Origin: Mucilaginibacter cryoferens
GTDB taxonomy: Bacteria; Bacteroidota; Bacteroidia; Sphingobacteriales; Sphingobacteriaceae
Reading direction: 5' to 3'
Assembly (NCBI RefSeq): GCF_014205845.1
Contig: NZ_JACHCR010000026.1
Coordinates: 1-64,000, forward strand
Length of the DNA: 64,000 bases
The position numbers and the translations under genes are program-made. Below, piece after piece: positions 27,192-38,400 of the stretch. The notes below the pieces were generated by a model. That model was not told where the DNA came from. It did not search any database and saw only the letters and a program-made list of their open reading frames with translations. Positions within the stretch are counted from its first letter, which is position 1; the number at the start of each line of letters is the position of its first letter.

Positions 27192-30100
27192 ATGACACAA
27201 TTACAAAATACCTGGCTATCCTTCATCTTACTGTGTTTTACTATAACAGATAGCCAGGGGCAAAGTAGTCATCGCAATATCTCCCATAAATCAACCGGTT
27301 TTAAGGCGATGGAAACGGGCTTTATAACAGTGCCAGATTCAATACAAACCAGCGTGTATTGGTATTGGCTATCGGGCAATGTTTCAAAATCAGGTGTGGT
27401 GAAGGACCTGGAAGCCATGAAAAAAGTGGGTATCAACAGGGCATTTATCGGCGATATAGGGTTAAATGATGTGCCCTACGGCAAAGTAAAGTTTCTTTCA
27501 GATGACTGGTGGGATATTTTACATACCGCGCTTAAAACAGCAGCGCGCTTAAATATCAAAATTGGGTTGTTTAATGGCCCCGGCTGGAGCCAGTCTGGTG
27601 GTCCCTGGGTTAAGCCCGGCCAAACCATGCGCTACCTCACCTCATCGCAGGTAACAGTAAAGGGGCCGTTATTGTATAATAAACAACTGGTTAAGCCACA
27701 GGTAAATTTTCAGGATGTAAAGGTGCTTGCTTACCCGGTTACTGCAGATTATGATGCCGATATCAGCCAACTAAACCCCCAATTGTTATCAGCGCAGGGT
27801 ATCGATTCGCTCCATAACCTGGTAGATAATAACCTGGCTACCGGGATTCATTTTAAACAGGGCCAGCAAGTGGCATTGGATATTAATACCAGGAAACCCT
27901 ACACGGTACGTAGCGTAACTATCCATATAACACATCAGCCGGTTTATTTGGAGGGCAACATCCAGGTGAAAATGAATAACGCATACGTTACAGTTAAGCA
28001 TTTTATTGTTGACAGGCGTAGCCCGGCGTTAAACTTTGGTTTTTTGCCCTGGGCTAAATCGGTCATTGCTATCCCTGCCACTACGGCTACAAATTTCAGG
28101 CTATCGTTTACCAATGTGTCTGCCAACTCGGGTATTACCGAATTGAAAATGTCTTCGACCGCAATGATGGATAGTTATATAGAGAAAACACTAGCCAAAG
28201 GTTGGCAAACCGAAGACCTTACCTGGAATGCCTACCTGTGGAACCCAGAGGCTAACGACCGTTCAAAATATATTATAGATCCTGCACAGGTTGTTGATAT
28301 TTCGAAATTTATGGCTGCTGATGGTACGCTTAAATGGACGGTGCCGCCTGGTAATTGGATTGTTGAACGCACAGGTATGACACCCACAAACGTGGTTAAT
28401 GCTCCCGCAACGCCCGAAGCCACTGGTTTTGAAACCGACAAAATGAGCAAGCAACATATAAGCGAGCATTTTGATGCTTATATAGGGCAGGTATTAAAAC
28501 GTATTCCGGCCGAAGATCGTAAAACGCTTACCGTAGTTGTGGCAGATAGTTATGAAACAGGCAGCCAGAACTGGACGGATTTGCTGCTGCCCGAATTTAA
28601 AAGAAAGTATAATTACGATGCTACACCATTTATCCCGGTTTTACAGGGCAAGGTGGTTGGAAGCGCGGCCGTTTCCGATCGTTTTTTGTGGGATCTCAAG
28701 CGATTGATTGCTGATGATGTTGCCTTTAATTACGTAGGTGGCCTTACAGCGGTAAGCCATAAGCATGGCCTTAGCACCTGGCTGGAGCCATACGGTTATT
28801 TTGGATTTCCGGCAGAGTTTTTACAGTATGGCGGGCAGGCAGATGAAGTAGCCGGCGAATTTTGGCTCGATGGGCGTTTGGGTATGTTTGAAAACAAGGC
28901 TGCCTCTTCGGCCGCCCATATTTATGGTAAGGCTAAAGTATCTGCAGAATCATTTACCTCTGCCGGAGCAGCCTGGCGCATGTACCCCGGAAATTTAAAG
29001 GCGCGGGGAGATCGCTTTTTTACCGATGGTATAAATAACACCTTGCTGCACGTTTTTATTCACCAGCCCGGGGATGATCCTAAGCCGGGTATCAGCGCGT
29101 GGTTTGGCACCGAATTTAACCGGGGAAACACCTGGTTTTTTGATATGGACGTTTTTGTGAAATACTTAAAACGCTGCAACTTTATGCTGCAGCAAGGCAG
29201 GTACGTAGCCGATGTTGCCTATTTTATTGGTGAAGATGCTCCAAGAGTAATGGGTGTTACTGATCCCGAACTACCTAAAGGATATTCATTTGACTATATC
29301 AACGGTGATGTAATAAAGCAGCGGCTTTCTGTGAAAAATGGAAAACTTACATTGCCCAATGGCATAAGTTACAGTATTTTGGTAATGCCTAAGCTTAATA
29401 CCATCCGCCCCCAATTATTGGCTAAAATAAAAGAGCTGGTGCAAAATGGGGCTGTTATATTGGGGCCTAAGCCAGAGCGGTCGCCAAGTTTACAGGGATA
29501 TCCTGAGGCAGATAAACAGGTAAAATTAATGGCCGATGAGCTGTGGGGCAATGTAAACGGTACAACCCATAAAGTAAACCATTATGGAAAGGGTTTAGTA
29601 ATTAATGGCATGGATATGCAAGAGGCATTAAGCCTGATTAAGGTTATTCCCGATTTTAAAACGGAAAAAAATGCCCCACTTCTGTTCATCCACAGGCAGC
29701 TAAGCGAAGGATCGGTGTATTTTATATCTAACCAAAAAAATGAAACAGTTAATTTTACTGCACAGTTTAGGGGTGCCGGTAAAAAGCCGGAGTTATGGGA
29801 TGCTGTAACAGGTATTGTACGTGGTTTGCCATCCTTTTATCAAACTTTGGCTACTACCACCATCCCAATGCGGCTTGCGCCAAATGAGAGCGCTTTTATA
29901 GTTTTTAAAAAAGACGGCACAGTTGGTGATACCACAAAATCGAATTATCCGGTCGCCGAAAAAACTATCAGTATTACAAGCCCATGGAATGTAACTTTTG
30001 ATCATCAAATAGGCGGGCCTGCAAAACCGGTAATATTCAATAGGTTAACCGATTGGTCGCTTAACGCTAATGATAGCATCAAATATTATTCGGGAGCGGC

Positions 30101-30443
30101 CTGCTATCGCAATACATTCAATATAGGCGATATGAAAAAAGGGATAAGCTATGTAATTGACCTTGGCGTAATGCGCGATATAGCCAAAATAACCATAAAT
30201 GGTATTGAAGTAGGCGGGGTATGGACGCCACCGTACCAACTTGATATTACCAAAGCTATTAAACCAGGCGAAAATCAACTGCAAATAAAAGTTGTAAATA
30301 CCTGGGTTAACCGCTTATTGGGCGATGCCGCCCTGCCAAAAGAGCAAAGGAAAACAACTGCCTTATTTGGTCCCGACGCGCAGGCTGGTTTAGAATCATC
30401 GGGATTGCTGGGGCCGGTAATGGTTAATATATTTAAATATTAA
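27192..30443 (+). CDS. GH106 alpha-L-rhamnosidase
   Basis: 1,083 residues, exported (N-terminal hydrophobic segment to about residue 24). The start of the mature enzyme (YWYWLSGNVSKSGVVKDLEA, about 56-75, and IGLFNGPGWSQSGGPWVKPG) is characteristic of GH106, inverting enzymes that cleave alpha-L-rhamnose in rhamnogalacturonan-type pectin. Acid-rich segments STWLEPYGYFGFPAEF, EVAGEFWLDGR (about 528-560) and SAESFTSAG (about 583) are candidates for the catalytic glutamates. The C-terminus is a galactose-binding-like beta-sandwich (ITINGIEVGGVWTPPYQLDI). It follows a terminator, so it needs its own promoter or readthrough. Confidence 0.92.
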   Translation: MTQLQNTWLSFILLCFTITDSQGQSSHRNISHKSTGFKAMETGFITVPDSIQTSVYWYWLSGNVSKSGVVKDLEAMKKVGINRAFIGDIGLNDVPYGKVKFLSDDWWDILHTALKTAARLNIKIGLFNGPGWSQSGGPWVKPGQTMRYLTSSQVTVKGPLLYNKQLVKPQVNFQDVKVLAYPVTADYDADISQLNPQLLSAQGIDSLHNLVDNNLATGIHFKQGQQVALDINTRKPYTVRSVTIHITHQPVYLEGNIQVKMNNAYVTVKHFIVDRRSPALNFGFLPWAKSVIAIPATTATNFRLSFTNVSANSGITELKMSSTAMMDSYIEKTLAKGWQTEDLTWNAYLWNPEANDRSKYIIDPAQVVDISKFMAADGTLKWTVPPGNWIVERTGMTPTNVVNAPATPEATGFETDKMSKQHISEHFDAYIGQVLKRIPAEDRKTLTVVVADSYETGSQNWTDLLLPEFKRKYNYDATPFIPVLQGKVVGSAAVSDRFLWDLKRLIADDVAFNYVGGLTAVSHKHGLSTWLEPYGYFGFPAEFLQYGGQADEVAGEFWLDGRLGMFENKAASSAAHIYGKAKVSAESFTSAGAAWRMYPGNLKARGDRFFTDGINNTLLHVFIHQPGDDPKPGISAWFGTEFNRGNTWFFDMDVFVKYLKRCNFMLQQGRYVADVAYFIGEDAPRVMGVTDPELPKGYSFDYINGDVIKQRLSVKNGKLTLPNGISYSILVMPKLNTIRPQLLAKIKELVQNGAVILGPKPERSPSLQGYPEADKQVKLMADELWGNVNGTTHKVNHYGKGLVINGMDMQEALSLIKVIPDFKTEKNAPLLFIHRQLSEGSVYFISNQKNETVNFTAQFRGAGKKPELWDAVTGIVRGLPSFYQTLATTTIPMRLAPNESAFIVFKKDGTVGDTTKSNYPVAEKTISITSPWNVTFDHQIGGPAKPVIFNRLTDWSLNANDSIKYYSGAACYRNTFNIGDMKKGISYVIDLGVMRDIAKITINGIEVGGVWTPPYQLDITKAIKPGENQLQIKVVNTWVNRLLGDAALPKEQRKTTALFGPDAQAGLESSGLLGPVMVNIFKY

Positions 30444-30721
30444 TAGCCGAATAGTAATGCAATAACGGCCCTTCAAAATTCAATAGTCTCCACTTTATAT
30501 GTATGTTAAAAGGTTGCTTTTAATTAGATACATCAATGAATAATGGTATTTAATTCAGGCTCCCCCGAATGTTCAGAAAATGAGCCAAAGCAATTGGATG
30601 CATTTTAATAATTATGCAACTCAAACGTATATACCTGGTATTTTATTAAAAATAAACTACATTTGAATATGGCGGTTCTGTAAACTACCCCTGCCCTTAC
30701 ATAAACCTGTTATTCATATTA

Positions 30722-33700
30722 ATGAGAAAATTGTTATTTACCCTGCTAGGAGTATCAGTCTTTTTCGTTTGCTTTTCTCAAGATTTTTCCCCAAAAAAAA
30801 TAAGGAAATACTCATTGAAAGATGGTCTTTCTTTTGGTATCGTCAACGGTATAACCCAGGATAATAATGGTTTTATGTGGTTTGCAACAGGCGATGGTTT
30901 AAATAGGTTTGATGGTACAAATTTCAAGCTGTTTAAATTTGAACCCAATAACCCGTATAGCTTGCCAAGCAATTATGTTGAAACTATATATAAAGATACA
31001 CAGGGAAATATTTGGATGTCGTCCAGGCGCGGAATTTATCAGTTTGATACCAACCGGGATCGTTTTATAAAATTTGCCCCCGTAGGTGCCCCACCAAGCT
31101 GTTTAAATAATGTAAGCAGTATTTTTGAGAATAAACAAAAACAGCTTTGGTTTTCTTGTGGCGCTTCAGGATTCTCATCGTATAATATAAAAACCCAACT
31201 GTTTAAAAACTATACAAAAAAGGAATTGCCCGGCCTCTTGGGCGATTTATCAGTTATTAATGTTGTTGAGGATACTTACGGGCTATTATGGGTGGGCACA
31301 CGGGACGGCGGGCTTAATGTTTTTAGTACCCGCGATGGAGCTGTTGTTAAAAATTTGAATGATCAGTTTCCGCTTAAACAAATTCCTCAAGGCCTCATCA
31401 CCCGTATTTACGAAGATCATAATCATGACATTTGGATAGCTACCAGCAAAGGGTTAGTGCTTTACCGCAGAAATGAGAATAAATTTCTCCTTTTTTTAGG
31501 TTCAACTTATAAATTGAGGAGCAACTATTTTTTTTCGCTTTTAGAAGATGAACATAAAAACCTGCTTGTTGGTTTGCAGGATGGAGGGTTGTATAATATA
31601 AATCTGGAAGAAGCAGAAAAATCATCATATAAGAATATTACTATTGATCCGGTTAAATCGGAAGATAATTATAGTATTACAGCACGTACTATTCAAACCC
31701 TGTTTCAAGACCGTGATAAAAATATTTGGGCCGGAACGTATGGCGATGGTATTTACATGCTGAGTAATGTTCCAGAAAAATTCAGGAAATTTCAGAATAA
31801 ATTAACTGATGCCTATGGAAGTAGCTTTTTAAGGTATTATGGAATGTGCATTGATGACCAGGGGTACCTGTGGATGGGTACCGATGGCGATGGAATATAC
31901 AAGAAGAAGCTGGATGGTGAAGTTGTAAAGTATTATAGGGCAAACGGGCAAAAAGGGGCATTAACCAGTAATAATATACTTTGCGCCTATAAAGATCATT
32001 CCAACAGGTTATGGTTTGGTTCTTATTCAAACGGGCTTTTCAGGTACGATAAAAAAACTGATTCCTTTACCAACTTTGTTCATAAAACAAACGACCCCAC
32101 AAGCATCTGTTTAAACGATATACGGGCGATTACTGAAGATTCAGAAAATAATTTATGGGTTGGTACAAATGGGGGAGGCCTGAGTTTATTAACTGCGGGC
32201 AGTAACAAGTTTATCAACTATAATCCACAAAATAGTGGCATAAGTTCAGACTACATCCGTGCGCTTGCTGAAGATAGAAATGGCAATCTTTTTATCGGCA
32301 CATCTGCATCGGGCCTTAAATATTATATAAAAAATCAAAATAAATTCATTAATTATTTTAGCAGGGCCCAGGCAGAAAAGTTTTTGCCCAGCCACTTTAT
32401 ATATTCTTTGTATTTAGATAAAAATGAAAATCTTTATATAGGTACCGAAGGCGACGGGCTTGTTTTATATGATATAAAAAACAAAAAATTTAAACGCTAT
32501 ACCGAAAAAGATGGATTAGCAGATAATACAGTAAATGCGATACAAAAAGATGAAGCAGGCGATATTTGGATAAGCACCAATAAGGGCTTATCGCGCATTG
32601 ATGTAAAAACAAACAAGATCATTAATTACGATGGTTCTGATGGCTTACAGGGCGGGCAGTTTAACCCTGGGTCATCAATGTATTGCAGTGTTAAAAAGTT
32701 CATGGTTTTTGGAGGTACCGAAGGCTATAATGTTTTTTATCCTGCAGAAGTTAAACAAAATTTGTTTAAGCCTAAAGTTTTAATCACAGGGCTCCAGTTA
32801 TTTGGCAAGGAGGTTGAAGTTGGCCAAAAAGACAACATATTAAGTACGGTTATCAACAAATCGACGCAAATTACTTTAAACCCCGGCCAATCGGTTTTCT
32901 CTATACAATACGTTGCTTTAAACTATGCTTATGCCGAAAAAAGCGAATTTGCCTATAAGTTGATTGGGTTAGAAAAAAATTGGAATTATGTAAAAAATCA
33001 ACGGTCTGTTACCTACCGGTACCTCCCGGCAGGTGATTACTTATTTAAAGTTAAAGCCGCAAACCAGGATGGCATTTGGTTTGAGAATTATGCAACGTTA
33101 AAAATAAGGATACTGCCTCCGTGGTACAAAGCATGGTGGGCCTATTTAAGCTACATATTAATAGTAGCAACCTTAATTTATTATTATTTAACCTACCGCA
33201 GTAATGAGGCCCGGTTAAAGTATGAAGTAAAAATAGCGCAGATTTCTGCCGAAAAGGAAAAAGAGCTAAACGAGCGAAAATTGTCTTTTTTTACCAATAT
33301 CTCCCACGAGTTTCGGACGCCGCTTACCCTAATTATCAACCCGGTTAAAGAGTTGTTATTTAATCCCGGAGTAAAAGATGCCGAAACCAACAACCTGAGT
33401 ATTGTTTTTCGTAACGCGCGCAGGCTTTTAAGTTTGGTTGATCAGTTATTATTGTTCAGAAAAGCTGAAAGCGAATCTGACGGTCTTAAAATTGTAAGGG
33501 TAAATATTGTAAACTTATGTAAAGAGGTTTTTTTATGTTTTAGCCACCAGGCCAAAAGTAAAAACATATTGTTTGATTTTGTTTCTGAAACCGATACGAT
33601 AGAAGTATTTGCCGATAGGGAGAAAATGGAGATCGTTTTATTCAATTTAATATCAAACGCCTTAAAATTTACGCCCGATTACGGAATGGTAAATTGTTAC

Positions 33701-34909
33701 ATTTCTCAAACCGAAACTTTGGTGAACATTGAAATTAAAGATACGGGACCCGGGATAGCCGAAAATATAGGTGAGCAATTATTTGATGAATTTTACCAGG
33801 TACAAAATGAGTTGCCGCTGAGTGGTGGGTTTGGCATTGGCCTTTACCTGGCAAAAAAGTTTATCGAAAGCCACAAAGGCAATATCAGTTATACTAGTTT
33901 AAATGGAGCAGGCACCATATTTAAGGTTTGTTTGGTAAAAGGGAAAGAGCATTTAAGCCCGAATTTGATTTTTGAAAATGTTGTGGAGACTTCTGTTTTT
34001 TTAGAAGAGCTTATTGAAAGCTATGAGGAAGTTCCGGGGCAGGCTAAAAATTCGGACTCCGTTAAAAGTAAAAAAGCCGATCCTTTTAATTTTGAATCAA
34101 AATCGATGCTCATTGTGGATGATAACGCAGAAATGAGGCAATATTTAAAACAAATTTTTTCTGCAAACTTCGAAATTTTTGAAGCTGCCGATGGCACGGA
34201 AGGTTTAAATATGGTTTATCAGTTTTTGCCGGATATTGTTATCAGCGATGTAATGATGCAAGGCTTAAGTGGTATAGAGTTATGTAGCAGGGTTAAGGAA
34301 GATCCTGCGCTAAACCACATCCCCGTTTTGTTATTAACGGCAAGTTCATCACCCGAAATTAAACTTAAAGGAATAGAAGGCGGTGCTGATGATTACATAA
34401 GTAAACCATTTGAGCGCGAATTGCTTTTAGCCCGCGTTAATGTTATTCTTAAAAGTAAAAACAACCTGCAAAAGTATTTTTATAATGAAATTACCTTAAA
34501 ATCCAATGACCTTAAAGTACCGCCAGATTATAAAGAGTTTTTGGCAGCATGTATCAAAATTGTAGAGGATAACTTAAGCGATAACGAATTTTGTATTAAA
34601 ACTTTAGCCGATGAGGTTGGCATGAGCCATTCTAACCTATATAAACGGATAAGGGCAATTTCGGGGCAATCTGCAAACGGGTTTATCCGGTTTATACGCC
34701 TCAGAAAAGCTGCCGAAATGTTTCTTAAAACGGATTGTACCGTTTCTGAGGCTGCCTATAAGGTTGGTATTAACGACCCTAAATATTTTAGAGAACAATT
34801 TAGTAAACTATTCGGCCTCAATCCATCCGAGTACATAAAAAAATTCAGGGTTCCTTTTCATGCCAATATCACCAGGAACGTTGTTAAGGTAAAAATTAAC
34901 AAAAACTAA
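30722..34909 (+). CDS. Hybrid two-component system regulator (one-protein sensor kinase/AraC regulator)
   Basis: 1,395 residues. After a signal peptide comes a periplasmic sensor of repeated two-component propeller units (about 25-690; many WVGTxxGGL-like motifs), a Y_Y_Y domain (about 715-795) and one membrane helix (about 803-822). The kinase core has the phosphoacceptor His in FFTNISHEFRTPLTLI (about 861) and an ATPase domain with NLISNALKFTPD and GFGIGLYLAKKF. The receiver domain (about 1128-1245) has IVDDN, DVMM and KPF. An AraC-type DNA-binding domain (about 1290-1385) ends the chain. It should sense an oligosaccharide and activate the adjacent SusC operon at 35409. A TACATTTG word at 30658 fits a -7 element, without a clear -33 partner. 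Confidence 0.95.
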   Translation: MRKLLFTLLGVSVFFVCFSQDFSPKKIRKYSLKDGLSFGIVNGITQDNNGFMWFATGDGLNRFDGTNFKLFKFEPNNPYSLPSNYVETIYKDTQGNIWMSSRRGIYQFDTNRDRFIKFAPVGAPPSCLNNVSSIFENKQKQLWFSCGASGFSSYNIKTQLFKNYTKKELPGLLGDLSVINVVEDTYGLLWVGTRDGGLNVFSTRDGAVVKNLNDQFPLKQIPQGLITRIYEDHNHDIWIATSKGLVLYRRNENKFLLFLGSTYKLRSNYFFSLLEDEHKNLLVGLQDGGLYNINLEEAEKSSYKNITIDPVKSEDNYSITARTIQTLFQDRDKNIWAGTYGDGIYMLSNVPEKFRKFQNKLTDAYGSSFLRYYGMCIDDQGYLWMGTDGDGIYKKKLDGEVVKYYRANGQKGALTSNNILCAYKDHSNRLWFGSYSNGLFRYDKKTDSFTNFVHKTNDPTSICLNDIRAITEDSENNLWVGTNGGGLSLLTAGSNKFINYNPQNSGISSDYIRALAEDRNGNLFIGTSASGLKYYIKNQNKFINYFSRAQAEKFLPSHFIYSLYLDKNENLYIGTEGDGLVLYDIKNKKFKRYTEKDGLADNTVNAIQKDEAGDIWISTNKGLSRIDVKTNKIINYDGSDGLQGGQFNPGSSMYCSVKKFMVFGGTEGYNVFYPAEVKQNLFKPKVLITGLQLFGKEVEVGQKDNILSTVINKSTQITLNPGQSVFSIQYVALNYAYAEKSEFAYKLIGLEKNWNYVKNQRSVTYRYLPAGDYLFKVKAANQDGIWFENYATLKIRILPPWYKAWWAYLSYILIVATLIYYYLTYRSNEARLKYEVKIAQISAEKEKELNERKLSFFTNISHEFRTPLTLIINPVKELLFNPGVKDAETNNLSIVFRNARRLLSLVDQLLLFRKAESESDGLKIVRVNIVNLCKEVFLCFSHQAKSKNILFDFVSETDTIEVFADREKMEIVLFNLISNALKFTPDYGMVNCYISQTETLVNIEIKDTGPGIAENIGEQLFDEFYQVQNELPLSGGFGIGLYLAKKFIESHKGNISYTSLNGAGTIFKVCLVKGKEHLSPNLIFENVVETSVFLEELIESYEEVPGQAKNSDSVKSKKADPFNFESKSMLIVDDNAEMRQYLKQIFSANFEIFEAADGTEGLNMVYQFLPDIVISDVMMQGLSGIELCSRVKEDPALNHIPVLLLTASSSPEIKLKGIEGGADDYISKPFERELLLARVNVILKSKNNLQKYFYNEITLKSNDLKVPPDYKEFLAACIKIVEDNLSDNEFCIKTLADEVGMSHSNLYKRIRAISGQSANGFIRFIRLRKAAEMFLKTDCTVSEAAYKVGINDPKYFREQFSKLFGLNPSEYIKKFRVPFHANITRNVVKVKINKN

Positions 34910-34922
34910 TTCCTTAAAAAAA

Positions 34923-34950
34923 GCCCAAAGCGTTAAATATTGGGCACTCT
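34923..34950 (+). terminator. Hairpin after the hybrid regulator gene
   Basis: GCCCAA and TTGGGC arms (34923-34928 and 34940-34945), followed by ACTCTTT, 13 bases after the stop. A short stem and imperfect T-run, so a weak terminator. Confidence 0.5.
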
Positions 34951-35408
34951 TTACCAATTACCCCCTCTAGTTGTATGAATTTGCCTCTCTCAGGCGCTGT
35001 TTATTATACCCATCTTAGTGCTGCCAGTTATAAATGTATTAACCACACTTATTTTTTATTGAATAGCCGTCTGCGATAATATCGAATTGATAACGCAGGT
35101 TTAGCGACTATATTATTTAGGAATAAAAGAAATTACAAAGCCGTGTTCTAATTAGTATTAGCCTAATAATGGGATACCCTTTCTGATAGTATTGTTTATT
35201 GCTGCGATAAGTAATGCCACACGGTTTCTCTAGTAAACCGTTGCCAAACAGAACCAATTTTAATTTAATATATCACCTAAACAATAACTATGGAAGAAAA
35301 GTAAGAATCCCCACCACACCCCCGGGGGAAAGATTATGGAATTAATAATACCCCAATTATTCGCTTCAATAGCGTGCATTAAATATTAATTAACTTAAAT
35401 AAGCTAAT
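34951..35408 (+). promoter_or_regulatory. Leader/promoter region of PUL 3 SusC
   Basis: About 460 bp without a gene. It contains a short frame ATG-GAA-GAA-AAG-TAA (35290-35304) and a CCCCCGGGGG-like palindrome (about 35320-35330). The hybrid regulator's binding site is expected here, but I could not identify it by eye. Confidence 0.4.
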
Positions 35409-38400
35409 ATGGAATACAATTTACATAAGACTGTAAACTTGTTAAGGGTCTTTAAAATTGCGCTAAGTCAAATATTAATAGCTTTAATATTTGCTGGATT
35501 GTCATACGCCGGCGTAGCAAAAATCGAAAAAACAAAATTTACAAAAACAAACTTTGGGAAGGCCAAAGAGAACGCACCGATAAAAATTTCGGGGAAAATA
35601 ATTGATCAAACAACCGGCGAAACCCTGGTTGGTGTATCAATTTTGGTTAAAAATTCAAACAATGGAACTGTAACCGATGCAAATGGAAAATTTACCATTA
35701 CGGCTCCTGATAATGCAGTGTTGGTTATATCATATATTGGATATAATACTACCGAGGTACCTGTAGGTGGTAAGAGCGTTCTTGTTGTGAAACTACAATC
35801 ATCATCCAAAGGATTAAATGAGGTTGTGGTTGTTGGTTACGGTGTGCAAAAGAAAGTAACCGTTACCGGATCAGTTACAAGTGTAAAGGGGGACGAATTG
35901 GTAAAATCGCCTGCGGTTAACCTTTCTAACTCCATAGCCGGGCGCATGCCGGGTGTTGTTGCTACAAATGCAAGCGGCGAGCCTGGTTACGATGGCTCAT
36001 CCATCCGTATCCGCGGTACAAATACCCTGGGTAATAGCGATCCATTAGTTGTTTTAGATGGGGTTCCATCACCTGCGGGGCAAACAAGTATTGATAGGCT
36101 AAACCCTGCTGATATTGAAAGTATATCGGTTTTGAAAGATGCTTCGGCAGCTATTTATGGTGCCAGAGCGGCTAACGGTGTTATTTTGATTACTACCAAA
36201 CACGGTAAATCAGGTAAGCCCGATCTTTCTTATACTTATAACAAAGGGTGGGGGCAGCCTACCACTATACCTAAAATGGCTAATTCAACAGAATATGCTA
36301 CCATGGTAGATGAGATAGACCTTTATGGGTTACCTTCAAACTATTGGAGCGCCGCTTCTGCAGCGTTTAAAACTACAGGAAGCTTTACCCGGCCAGATAA
36401 CGGTGCAACTACAACGGCTACATTTCAACCTGCCGATTTTACAAAATTTGCAAATGGCTCCGACCCCTGGGGGCACCCTAATACCGACTGGTTTAAGGCT
36501 ACATTAAAGGATTGGTCGCCTCAATCACGTCAAAATGTCCAGTTATCAGGTGGTTCAGATAACATCAAGTACCTTACCTCTATAGGGTACCAAAACCAGG
36601 ATGGCTACTACAAAAACTCGGCTACAGGCTATAAGCAATACGATTTTCGTGTAAATGTTGATGCAAAGGTTAATAAGTATATCAACACTTCTATAGGTGT
36701 ATCCGGCCGCCAGGAAAATCGTTTCTTTCCAAACGGTGGAGGTGCAAGCGATATATTCAGGATGTTAATGCGCGGTTACCCAACCAGGCCCGCTTATTGG
36801 CCTAACGGTTTGCCAGGACCCGATATTGAAAACGGTCAGCAGCCGGTATTAATTACTACCAACCAAACCGGTTACAATAAAGATACCAGGTATTACGTGC
36901 AGACCAACGGAAAATTGGAGATATCAATTCCCGGAGTAGAAGGCTTAAAAATTATCGGCAACGTTGCTTTAGATAAATATATGCAACAAACTAAAGCCTG
37001 GCAAACACCATGGTATGTGTACAGTTGGGATAATGTTACCAGAGATGCAAGTGGTACCCCGGTACTTACCAAAGTAGCCCGCGGACCAGCCCAGGCAACG
37101 CTTAGCCAGGGATCTGATGATCAGTTAAGCAGCTTGCTCGAAGGTATAATAAGTTATAACCATAGCTTTGGCAGTCACAACCTTGTATTGCTTGCAGGCG
37201 TAACTAAAGAAAAATCAAACGATAGCCAATTTGGTGCTTCGCGTAAATATTTTAACTCAGTTGCTATTGATCAGTTAAATTGGGGTGGTAACGCCGAGAT
37301 AGGCAATTATGGCACTGCCTGGCAACGGGCCCGTTTAAATTATTTTGGCCGGGTTGGATATAATTATAAAGAAAAATATCTGGCCGAGTTTTTATGGCGG
37401 TTAGATGGTTCTTATATGTTTCCAGAAAGTCATCGTTTCGGTTTCTTCCCTGGTATATCTGCCGGTTGGAGAATTTCTGAAGAGGATTTCTTTAAAAACA
37501 ACGTGAAATTTGTTCAAAATCTAAAGCTGCGCGGATCATGGGGACAAATGGGTAACGATAACGTGGTTAAACCAGGTACCACTACTTTAGCAGAATATGC
37601 TTATCTGGCATTAAACAACGTTGGCTCATATATAATTAATGGAGTGCCGGTTCAAACATTAAGCGAAAATGGAGTGCCCAACCCCAATTTTACCTGGGAA
37701 AAGGCCAATAATAGCGATGTTGCGTTAGAAGGAACCACATTAAACGGCAAATTGGATTTTACACTGGAAGCCTTTTTAAACAAGCGTACCCAAATATTAT
37801 GGCCTTCTACTGCTTCGGTACCTGCAACTGCTATACCTTATGCGTTGCTACCTCCTGTAAATTATGGCAAAGTGACCAATAAAGGATGGGAGTTTCAATT
37901 TAATTACCATGACAGAATTGGTGAGGTGAGGTATAATGTAGGTGTAAATGGTGGATACGCTAAAAATAGAATTGATAAATGGGATGAGGCCCCCGGCGCG
38001 CCGGCCTGGCAAAAATCAACAGGACATCCTATTGGAAGCCAACTTTATTATGTGTACAGCGGTATATTTTCTACCCAGGCGCAAATTGATGCCAATAAGG
38101 TTGATTACAGCGGTGTTGGAGCCAGTACACTTCGCCCCGGCGACATGATGTATAAGGATGTAAATGGCGACGGTAAAATTACCGGGGATGACCAGGTGAG
38201 GAATGATAAAACCAATCAGCCCACTTTTCAGGGAGGTTTTAATTTTGGGGTACAATATAAAAACTTTGATCTCTCAGTTTTATTCCAGGGTGCCGCTGGC
38301 GGACAACTTGTGTTTCAAACCGAGTCTGGAACAATTGGTAACTTCACACAATACAGTTACGACCATCGCTGGACGGTTGACAATCCAAGTACCACCGATC

